From assembly GCA_019693395.1 (NCBI GenBank), contig JAAMXP010001739.1, positions 1-15,850 of the forward strand: a stretch of DNA of 15,850 nt, in the 5' to 3' direction. Source of the stretch: Ettlia oleoabundans. Its lineage: Eukaryota > Chlorophyta > Chlorophyceae > Chlamydomonadales. Below, piece after piece: positions 1-10,600 of the stretch; position 1 is the first letter of the stretch, and every line of letters starts with the position of its first letter. Below the pieces are notes generated by a model, which made no database searches, was not told where the DNA came from, and saw only the letters and a list, made by a program, of their open reading frames with translations. The translations under genes were made by a program, and so were the position numbers.

Positions 1-92
1 CCACCCACCCAAACGTAAACAGCTCCAGCTCAGTATCCTCCTGCACCTGTTAAATGCCTATTCCTGGCTCCTTGCTGCTGCTGCTGCTGCAG
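1..92 (+). other. 3' end of an intron of the SABRE/BLTP2-like gene
   Basis: No convincing coding frame is visible here. The stretch ends in a run of CTG/GCT triplets at about 75-90 followed by the acceptor CAG at 90-92, directly before an exon recognisable by homology. The upstream exon that should pair with it is outside the window, so the phase (one base, A93, completing a codon) cannot be checked on the 5' side. Confidence 0.6.
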
Positions 93-1627
93 ACTGGAGG
101 TGGATTGGAAGCTGCCTGGAGGTCGTCCCGCAGAGCAGCACCACCTGTTCCCTATCCAGCTGCCGCCGCAAGGCACCCTGCAAGAGCCGATCTATGTAAG
201 CTGGTCTGCTGGGACGCCTCCGCAGTGCTGGCATGCAGACCAGCGCAATTTTGTCTAGACTGTCCCTGACTCAACTCCGCAGCTCTTCATTCCGTAGCTG
301 AAGTGAGGGCTGTTCCTGTTACAGTGGCTGGCAGCTCCAGCTGCCTTGGTTTTCCCATGGACAGTTTTGGTGAAATTTGTTGCACGACCCGACAAAGATG
401 ACTGACCCCTGCTGCACCCACCTTGCCACTGCCCTCCGGATCGTCTAATCCCACAGTACCGCTTTCCTCGAAAACGTACTGCAGGCGGGTGTGGTGTACA
501 AGGCAGACAGCTGGGACCTGTCGCTACATGTGAAGCTGGGGCAGACCCATGCCGCTGGGTCAGACACGGGCGCAGAAGCAGGGGCGGCTGGAGTGGCAGC
601 TGTGGGGTTCTTGGGAGGCCACCAGGTCTGGGTCCCCTGCAGGAGCTGACCTGGCTGGTTCAAACCCTGGGGGCGCTGGCTGCAGGCTACTGACTGTGCT
701 TGCGTTTGGGCTGTTGTGCTCAAGTGGAAAGTAGAATCCATGCCTATGCACACTGCCGCATGTATCTGTCCTGCACGACTCCCTGTTATTTATGCTTGCA
801 TCACATGTCTGGCCCATCTTGCCCCTTTAACCCACATATTGTGTGTCCCTCACAACTTCCGCTTTGCAGATTCAGTGGATGAAGCAGTTTGTGGCGGTGA
901 TGAGCCGGCTGCCACCTCAGGTAAGGCCCCCACGCGCTGCTGCACATGTGATTAGCGTAGTCGCAGCAATGTTTCTGTCTCAAATATCGCAGGGTGCGGG
1001 GGACAGACGACCACCACCCTTGTGATGGCCCTGCTGCTAGGCCAGGACACAGCTTGCAGGGGAACGGCTGCTTCTCAAGATGTGCTGTGCCGCACGACTT
1101 CAACAATTGCGGCCCTGATTTCTGCTGCGCAGATGCGTGCGGTATCCAGGCGCGGCACCTTCTTCTGGCGCAAGCCGCCCGCCACCGGCGCCCCCAAAAA
1201 GGGCATTGGGAAGCTGACGCAGAAGGCACGCTTTCTTTCTGCGACCACCCTGCTCCCCTGCATGCATCTGCCACTCCTCCCCCTGTACTGCTGACTGCCC
1301 AGGGTATTGCCGACACTGAGACGACATGATAGGAGGGTTGCATATTACACAGGGACTGCCCCTGGCCAGACTGCTTATGCAGCCACACAAATGCTCCCGC
1401 ACTTTCCTTTGCCTGTGCCTGCCAAATCGCCTCCTCAGGCTTTCTCATATCAGTGTTTCTCCCGTTGACCTCCATGTGTTGACGGTGCGGTGTGGCGTGC
1501 TGCTCCTTCTGCCTACAGCTCTGCATTAATGTTGCGGCGGCACCGCTTGAGGTTGTGCACTATGCGGCGGACCCATCAGACCCCTCCCACGGCATCCGCC
1601 TGCATGCACCTTCAGCCAGCTACACAG
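93..1627 (+). other. Exons 1-6: region following the GFWDK motif of the FMP27/SABRE family
   Basis: Exon 1 (93-195) reads LEVDWKLPGG...TLQEPIY, resembling the plant segment with a W-K...HYLFALP...K pattern. Exons 2-3 then join as SWDLSLH/ELTWL, and exon 4 continues IQWMKQFVAVMSRLPPQ, matching what I recall of the plant HDLAWLIKFWN...LPPHK segment. Exon 5 (MRAVSRRGTFFW...) takes the place of the plant LRSFSRWPRFG stretch but is diverged. Exon 6 (LCINVAAAPLEVVHYAADP) matches the plant LRIDATP...KH...DP segment. Exons 4, 5 and 6 join in phase 0, the last pair across a GC-AG intron at 1226-1518. The residue-level matches are from memory of plant SABRE, not from an alignment. Confidence 0.75.
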
Positions 1628-4600
1628 GTGTGGTGGCGGCCAGCACGATATATAACCCTAAGAATGCTGCCAGAAAACCAGCCAGTGCTGTCGTTATCCA
1701 AGCAACAACCAGCGGGGTCCTAAACTGCTGCAACATACCGTAATACAGCAGCCAAGGGTGCCCAGCTGTACCGCCAAAGCAGGGGCTTGCAGCTGAGAAC
1801 CCATCGTGTGTGCAGGGATTCGTCCCCATTCCCCTCTTTGCGCGCTTATAACCTTGATCCAATTTTTAGAGGCCTGCACTTGAGTCCCCACTTTTGCTTG
1901 CAGCCTGCTACCTCTTGAACCAGCCGCTCCCATCCTTCCTCAAGCTCCCCATGCATGCGCGCAGCAGCCGCAGCAGGTGAGCGGGGGGGCACATGCTGGG
2001 CAACGCCCACAGGAGCACTGTCTGCCCTCCTCTCAAACTTCCCACTCTTGGGTTTTGAGCAACGTATTCGGGCATTGGCAGTCTTATGTTTGCAATTGGG
2101 TGTGCTATGTTGCGTTCCTGGTTTTGTGGCGCCAGCAGGAGGGTCTCCCAGCATCCACCGCCCGCCTGCATGATGGCACGTCTGGACTGTCGCCTGCCAA
2201 TGGGCTGTGTGTATTTTCAGGCGGCAGCAGGAGGCCACGCGCTCCATGACCCTCAGCATGGACGTCCAAGCTGGAAGTGTGACGGTGCACAAAGTCGACA
2301 GCCCGCGCCAGCTGGCAGATGCCGGTGGCAGCGGCGCCTTGGGCGCCAGCCCGCGCGTCTCAGCCGCGTTGCGTGGCACTGCTGGCGTTGAAAACGAGGG
2401 TTTGGAGGAGAAGATGCTGGACCTGCTGGATGTGAGTGCAAGGCCAACATCTCTGTTGAGATTGTTCAGATCATTCCTTTGTGCGCTGTCCCCTTTTACT
2501 CACAACTTGCCATGGCTGAGCCCGTCGATTATCGGTTGTTGCGTTCGAACTTGCTTGCCGGGCTACATGGCTAGTGGGTTGGTCTGTGGCGTCTGTGCAC
2601 TTGTTTGTCTCCTGAAATTCACAACCACTATGCTGCTGCACGTGCGTCTCGCTCCCTGCTGACTTGCCGCAGGACCTTATAGCGCCCGTCAGCCAACAAC
2701 AGGAGCCCGTCATCTGTGCCGGCACAGTGGCAGTGACTCAGGACACGCTGGCGCTGCCGGAAAGTGGCAGTGGCTCACCAGGGGCGGACCCCATTGCACA
2801 AGCGCTGCAGCCGCATGTCCGCACCAGCAGGTGCACTTTCTGCCTCGTAATTTTCGTCTGCGTGCTATCTGCCTGCCTGATTTGCTGGTTGCCCACCTCC
2901 CATCACAATATTCCCAGCAGGCGCTGACCGCAAGCAGGCCATACTGATTTTTCTTGCCTCTTCCCTTGCCTCTTTTCCTGACATAAGCGTATGTTACGCT
3001 GCTGGCCAGCGTCTCAGCAGTGACATTGTTGGCTTACCGTGGGCCTGTTGTGTGCCCTCCCTCCTGTTGCTGATGCAGGCCACTGCGTGTGCTCATCAGC
3101 GACTGCCGTGTGCTTGTGGACCGTGCAGCGCGAGATGCGGTGTGGGGAGCAGGTGCGCTCCCGGCCTTCATTCCATCTTTATTGACATCCCCCCCATGCT
3201 AACCATTTGTCAGCATGGGGTCATAGCGACCATGGCTGCCTACCCCAGCTGACCTGCTGAGCGGATTTCCCTGGTGTATTTTGCTGCGCGCTGCCTGTTC
3301 AAATTGCTCTGTCTCCCTGCTGGCTTCCCTGCTTCTTTATTTTTGTTAGTCTTCGGTGCCGATGCCGACCCCATGGCACTTTTCCTGCGTTCTGCCCTTC
3401 CCCCGCAGTGGAGCACCTCATCTCAGCATTCACCACCAGCCTTGACCAGCAGCGCCAGAATCTCAGCAGCGCCGCGGTACACTCGGTAGGCACCTCATCT
3501 GCAGCGGCACACACCAGTACAGCAGACTAACCATGCTTGCTCCCACTTTCAAAGCCGATTCATTGGATCTGATGCCTTTAATATCGACGCTGACGAAAGC
3601 CCCCCACCCCCACCCCCCCCTGCAGATGTTCCCTCCCTCTGCCTCTCCTTCCCCTACACCAGCTTTCACCACCAGCCCCAGCATGCCCTGGAGCGCCTCC
3701 AGTCCTGTGGCTCAGGTGCTTGCAGCAACCTAGACGCGGCTGCCCCACCCTTTGTGTTGTGCTGCTCTCTGTTGAATTTGGCCTTGATGATTGGGTGCTG
3801 GTCAGTTGGAGCCATTACCCCTTGACCCATTTATGCACCAGGTTCAACTGACCAACTAGCCCAGGATGACTAGCCCAGGAGCCAAGTAGGGTTCCTCTTC
3901 CCCTTGAATAAATTCCTTACTTAGCTTCTCTTGCTGCTCCCATTTCTTTGTCTCCGTTGTCTGCAGCTCCAGCGCCAAGTCAGCGAGTCTCAGTCCCAGC
4001 GTGGCACCCCGCAGCCCAACCCCACGGGAGACCTCCCTGGCTCAACCCCAGGAAGCTTCCGTAGGAGCCTCGATGGCCCTCCAGTGCAGGCTACGCGCAC
4101 TGGCAGCGGCGGCATCAGCGAGGGTGGCGACGAGCTTTTGAACCTGCTGCTGCAGCAACGGCAGGCGGAGGAGGAGTCTGATGACAGGAGAAGGGATGCA
4201 GACAGGGATGGGGACGGACAAAGGCAGGGCATGCAGCCTGGGGCGGATGGCTTGCTGCACCCCGGCACTGCGGTGGATGAGGAGGACGAGGACGATGATG
4301 GACCAGATGAGCAGGTGAGCGTCCTACATGAGTAGAAATGCGGATTGGGCGCAAACTCAGGTAGCCCACAGCGCATCTTTGTACCGCACTGCTTTTGCCC
4401 CTCTACCTGACACAGCCCTAATGCCTGCGGTTGTGTGTGTGCGGCTCAGTCAGAGGTCATCCACACAGCTCCTCTATGTTGACAACCGAAAGCAACACGT
4501 CTCCTTTCCTATTCCATAACACACAAACTGTTCCAGGCATCTGCTGGCTGTACCATCGATGACGTGGCGGGGCAGCTGAAGTACATTGTGGAAGTAAAAG

Positions 4601-7600
4601 ACCTGCAGATTGCCTGTGAGGCAGAGACTGCGCAGGTTCGTGTGATGTGCCTGCAGTGCCCGGCTGGCCGGCTTGCGTTGGCAGAGGTTTCCGGTTGTGC
4701 GCGGCGCTCCTGTTGGTGAATGGCCGGCCCAGGGAAAGGCAAGGATTAAACGGCCCAGCTTGCATGCCCTGTTTGAGGGCTTGCTTCACCTGATGTTGCC
4801 AAAAGTCCAGCCATCAATTTGCCGTGGCATGCTGTGTTCATACGGTTGCAGGGCCGACTACTGCTGGCGGCTCGCAGCGGGCGGCTGAGGGGCTTGCACC
4901 TGCCCGACTCAGGCCTGAATGTCACGGCGCTACTCATGGAGCAGGCAAGCACCCGCCTTGCTTGAGGGCTGCCTCCCTAGATGCTAATTAAGCCTCGCTG
5001 TATGAGGACTGCCCTTCACCCACGATGCCAGCCTGGCGTGTATGCATTATGAGGTGCCGTAGTACAGCACTTGTTTCTGACATGATAGCGGCATCCGTGT
5101 TCTACCCCCCATGCTCGGCATCGCCTCAACCCCACCCCCAGTTTCGCAGGTATCTGCTTACATCATCACCCAGACCGATGTGGACCCAGACGCTCCAATG
5201 CTGTGGCTGCAGCCAACCCCCAGCGGTTACCAGCTGCCTAGCGGGCGGGGACTCATGGGCCCTGTCAGGTGAGCGAGGGCCAGGCCAGGAAGAGGTCGCA
5301 GGTTTCACAGCTGCAAACGTTGATTGATTTTACTACAATAGGCAATCAGTATCAGTTCAGGCTAGCTGCGTTAAGCCCCTGGCTTGGTCCCCCAGCTGCT
5401 CACATGCTGAGGTTTCGATGCAGCATGCTGGTGTTGTGGAGACGTTTTGCAGCAGCAGGTGCTGCAGTGTGGAGCATTCTCCTTTTTGGGTAATCGGGTG
5501 GAGGGCGCATCAGCAGGCCACATGGCAGCACTAACGTTGGCTTGCCCCTGGGCATACCACACTACAATCAAGCTGCAACCTCTTCCCACCCAAGAGCAGG
5601 CGCGCGTGCCCCCCCAACCCCACCCCGCGCCCCCGCCGGCGCCGCTTATCCTCTGGTTCACTGCTCTCATCCTGTGTGCCCCGTTCTCTTGTTGATTCAG
5701 GCGCATATTTGAGCCCATCCAGATCAGTCTGCGCCACAGCAAGGTGGCAGCCGGCAACGCCTCGCGGCGTCGATCCAACCTCCCCAGTGGAAACAGCAGT
5801 CGGCAATTCAGCAGCCCCAACGCCAGTTTTACCTCGTCAGTGGCTCGAGGCGAGGAGCTGGTGCTGCAGGTGAGGGGTCAGCGAGGAGTGAACCACAGTC
5901 CGGATTGGGCACAGGGGTGTCTTCTGCACATAGCCTGTCCCTGTGTCAGCAGTGCTTGGAATCTTGATGCCAAATAGGATTCGGCGGAGGGTGGCAGCCG
6001 ACAGGCACTGATGGCCATTTCTATGTGCATGACAGGCACCTTCAGCATGACCATTCTGCCTCCCTGCTGCCATGCCTGCTCATCCCGCCACCTCTGCCTT
6101 GGTCGTGGTGGGTGGCACCTGCTCATCGCTTTGCATGTTCCCCTTTCCTGAACAAGCAGGTTCCCGAGGTGCTGGCTGTGATGGACGGGTGTGAGTTTGA
6201 AGTGCTGGTGGACGTCATCACCATGATGCAGAGCCAGGGGCCCACAGTGGAGACGGTAGGGGCGGAGGCGGCACTGCTGGCAGGTGAGTAAGCTTGCACT
6301 GCGCTAGGGTTTTGGGGGTTGTCTATCAGCTGTGTTGGTGTCAAATTATGCAGCAATGCAGTGGGAACTGTTGCTTTTCATCAGCAAACCCTCCATGCTT
6401 ACTTAAAGCTGCCTGGCCTTAAATCCTGCAAAACCGTGTGCCTGCGCATTCTTCTGCACCCTGGTGGCAGAGCTGGAGGGTGATGAGGTGGAGGCGGCGC
6501 GCCAGCTCTATGCACTACTGCGACAGCAACTGGCGGAGCTGCGGCAGGCGTCACTGCTGGTAAGAGGCATGCGATCCATCCTTGAGCATTGCCCGTTTGC
6601 CATGCATATGCGAAATGCTTTTTGGCTTTTTTTTGGCTCGTTCCTTGATCAAAGCATTGCTTGAAGCACATAAGTATCCATGTAACCATCACCTCGTTAC
6701 TGACCGTCTGTGACTGTCTGCCTCCCTCCCGCAACCACAACGCTGCTTTCCCGCTTTCGCTGCAGCTGCGTACTTCCCTGGGCCTCCAGGCCTTTGTTTC
6801 CCAGCTTGCACCTGCCAGCAGCGAGGCAGGGGAGCTTCTGCCGCCGCTGGCGATCACCCACTTCCTGGCCAGCGACAGGGCGGACTTTGTGGGGATGCAG
6901 TACAATACGGCAGGCGAGAACACATACATGCCGCGGTAACCATGCTACACTTGTGGGGTTATCCGTGCTAGGTCCACTTATTTGTTCCTAGCGTTCCGCT
7001 GTGAATGCTGGCGGGGAATTAGCCAGGTGCATGTTGTGGCGCAAAAAGGATGGCACCTTGGGCGTCAGGCCAACTGTCGGCTTGTTCTGGCGCCAGCTAT
7101 CATGTGCATCCTTACAACGCAGCGAGTTCAAACTCCATTACTTTTGAACTGCACTTCTCCATGGTTTGCCCACCCGCACGACTGGACATGCGTTTCCTTG
7201 CTTGCCTGCCCCCTGCCCGCAGCCGAGCTCGCTGTGGCCATGAGGGAGCACCTGGCAGCTTCCTCTGCTGCGGCAGCAGCGGTGGCACAGGGAGCTGGTG
7301 CGGGCGTAGAGGAGCCGAAAGATACCGCTGTCGGCATCCTTGGGATGAGCAGCCATGCGGTAACACAAGAAGACGAGGCACTACAACAGCAGGAGCAGCA
7401 GCAGGAGGCGGAAGCGCAGCCACAGCTATCGCCGGCGGCTCCGGTGTCGCAGCAGAGGGCGTCGGCGTTGGCTGCGCTGCCTGGGCGCCAGCTAGGTGCA
7501 CGGCAGCAGGACCAGCAGCAGGCGCTGCTGCTGCGGTGGGTGGAGGAGCAGGAGGGCGGCGCCTATGAGTCGGTGGAGAAGGCCAAAGGATGCCTGCTGG

Positions 7601-10600
7601 CACTAAAGGTGTGGCTTCTGCCATTGATTTTTATCCTTGTCACACCACTGGCATCGCACAGCCAAAAAGCAAATCAGTGGGCAGCGGGCCAACCCCTGTG
7701 CTGCCTCCTGCGTCTTTCTGGATCTCTTGCTCGATTCACTTGCTGAAGTGCAGGTGTCAAGCATTTTGCATGCACCGACAGCACTCGACATGATTCAGCT
7801 TTTTTCCTTTGGGTTGTGCGCTGTCAGGCACAAGCGCAGTTTGCAAGCCAGCTGCAGAAAGCCTGCGGCAACAAGCACACATCGAGTTTTCACCTCATAC
7901 GCATCTAATCGGCACCCAATGGGCACCTGACACGCTCCAACCAGCTCACCCCGCAGCCCGCTTGCTTGCCGATCTGCAGGCGGTGGCGCGGAAGCGGCAG
8001 CAGAAGCGCTCAGCCTCCCGCATGCGCCTGCAGCTGGACCGCGTGGTGTGGCAGATGTGCACCCTGTCACGAGAGCCTTTTGTGCAGGTGGGTAAAGTCA
8101 GGCTGGCAACTTTCCTCAAGCAGCAATGCTGGCCAGGACAACATCGCAGCATGGCATGGCAGGGCATTTTTACCCTCATCGTCAACCCTGTGCTGCTCCA
8201 ACTGCGGTGGCGATGCGCTTGGGCAACATGTACTGTTTGCAACCAAAAGATGCATGCAGCTGCACACTGCTTGGTCCATTTTCCGTGCCGTCGGCCTTGT
8301 GCTGTGCTTCTTCAAATTATACTGAAAAGGCTCCCATTACCTCGGAGCTATCTTCTTTGCTGCAGGCCAGCATCCGGCATCTCACGTTGGACAAGTTCAA
8401 GAACAAGGATCATTCTGGTATGCCTCAACAAGTGCTTTCTATGGGGTACTATGTTTGGTAGTAATCAGAGGTGTGTTGTATGGCTGCAGCATATACCACA
8501 GAACACAGTAAATGCTACAGTATACGCCCTCCAGTGGTTGTGTGTAATGGCTGAGGGGGGTATGCACGACGATGGTGCAGATCCTGCTGCTGCTTTCATA
8601 TTGAGATAAGGACCCTGCCTTGTGTCCCTCCCTCCTGTGCAGGCTCTGCTAAGTTTGTGATTGGGCGCATCGAGGTTCTGGACTCACAAGGGGTTCTGGG
8701 CCCGGGGCCCGGCATAGGGCCAGGTAAGGCACAGTAACAAAGGATTCACCTCTTCGTAGCAGCCGTTCACAGGTTGTGGAGGCCGACATAGGCCCCCCAG
8801 CTCACGGAATAATTGAGCCTGCTTGCGAGGAGGGCTTTCCAAATGTACTTGTGGTCCCCTTGCATATGATCTGGCGTTATCGTGATTGCAGCAATTTTAT
8901 CGATACCGGTGGCATTTGTTATTGTCTTGCTCCCTTCTCACTCAATACCGCGATGACCTTGCCTGCCCCTCACGTTTCTGCTGTCAGGCGTGATCCTGTC
9001 TGTGTGGAACCCAGATGCCAGCTGGGAGCGAGACGACATGCTGAGGGTGGTGGCATCCATGGGGGTGCCCACACAGGTAACTGATCGCAATGATTCCCTT
9101 CTTTTTAGTCGCCAGCAAAAGAAGGCCTTTTCTGGGGCTTCAGGCAGCAGCAGGAGCTGAGTGGCACGTAGCAGTTCTTGGTGTGGGCACACGCGTGCCT
9201 TACCACCGTATCAACAGCAGACCAGAACCCTATTTGCTGACTGTGATCCTGCCAGTTTTTTCTGCTACCATTTCGGACCTCTTGCTCGCCGCAGACCCAC
9301 GTCATCTACGAGCACCTGGACGTCATTGTGCACCCCATTGCCTTCCACCTCACAGAGACCATCGCCGTTGCCTTCTGGGTGGGTGGGAAGCAGGCATTGC
9401 ATGGTGCCATGCCAGCTGCACGCACCTCTCGTGTTGTGCTTGGGATCCGACCATCACATCAGGGGGTCCACGCTGTGCTGAGACGTTTCCTGCCTCAGTT
9501 CAGCTTGTGTTCAGTTGACTGTTTAGAGAGTGCAAATTGCGTTGTTGAGAAGGTTTGCTCTGGAAAACTGCCAGCCACCGCGCACTGCTGTACTGCCTGT
9601 TCCTGCAGGAGTACTTTTTTCCAAGGGAGGACGAGTCCAAGGCACGTGCAGCAGCCGCGTTTGCACGCAGCGTGGCGGTGCCAGCTGCAGCGGCCGCTCG
9701 CCACAGGTGCGCAGACATGTTCTCTTATATGCTGCTATTGGCCCAGCTGTGTTTCTTAATGAATCCAGACAGGTCTTTATTGAACTTGATTGGATCATTG
9801 CTGCTGTTTGCTAATATGCTGGCAGCGTCTCAACAGCCCCACATGCCACCACAGATCGACAGGAGCTACTGTGTGCCTAGTGAGACTACGCACATGCATC
9901 TTTGTGCCATCCAGCCCCACTTCCCGATGCCAGTGCAACCCGTGACAATTACTACATCACCCCCGTGACAACCACTATACTTCTCTGCGTTGCTCCCATG
10001 CCTGACTTGGCCCACCCCCGAGCCCCTGCCGCAGGCGCTCAACCACCGCGCTACCAACCGAGCTGACCTCGTCACAGCAGAGCTCGCCCCTGGCGGTGAG
10101 CACCCGGCCAACCCAAGCACACCAACTTCTGCACCCTTGCCTCCACTGGTGCCACCACCCCACGCAGTATCTCCCATGCAATGCTACATCCTTCGTCCCG
10201 TGCTTGCAGCATTGCTTGGTGTTGACAGCTGCTTGTGTCAGTCAAATGGAGTGCCTGTGGTACTCATGCCTGCATCCCAGCCAACCCCACTTGCTGCAAG
10301 TGCCCAGTACCTTCAGTAATCTGCCTGCTAGTCTGCCTTTCTCCCTATTTGGTTGCTCCATGCAGGGCTCGCCCAAGCGTCGTACCGCACAGCTTCCTGC
10401 CGGGGACAGCAGCCAGCCCGGCAGCGGGCAGCAGAGCCCGCGGTTACTGGCAGGCACCCCCAAAGCCTCCGTCGCAGTCAATGCAGGTGAGCACCAAGAG
10501 TGTTGGTAAAGGGGGCACATAGTAGTGCTTGGGGGCCCTTATCGCCCCGCTTCTGCTGCTGCCTGCTTTTTGGGGGGTGGCAGGATCCTATCACCAACCT

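Noticed and set aside
75..92. CTG/GCT triplet run as a coding poly-Leu or poly-Ala repeat
   Set aside because: It sits directly before the acceptor of exon 1 and is best read as part of the intron's 3' end.
457..484. Earlier acceptor for exon 2 (after CCCACAG at 456)
   Set aside because: It does not agree in phase with exon 1, which ends in phase 0; the acceptor at 484 gives phase 0 and continues into the family-like segment.
626..642. 17-nt GT...AG interval read as a real ultra-short intron
   Set aside because: It restores frame and joins GGHQ to ELTWL, but 17 nt is below known spliceosomal limits outside a few ciliates; a 113-nt intron from 530 explains the data with normal splicing.
801..1526. 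241-codon open frame on the minus strand
   Set aside because: It runs antisense across two well-supported exons and two introns of the lipid-transfer gene, shows no recognisable domain (Cys/His/Gln/Trp-rich composition typical of antisense frames in GC-rich DNA), and has no splice or start context of its own.
3600..3622. C-rich run as a G-quadruplex or regulatory motif
   Set aside because: It is the pyrimidine tract immediately preceding the exon 12 acceptor, which explains it fully.
6982..7746. 254-codon open frame treated as a single-exon gene
   Set aside because: Only 7223-7608 is coding-like (exon 21); the upstream and downstream parts are intron sequence with clear splice sites at both ends.
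7809..8609. 266-codon open frame on the plus strand
   Set aside because: Its in-frame part coincides with exon 23, but it also reads through introns on both sides; the family match is confined to 7957-8087 and the rest is intron read-through.
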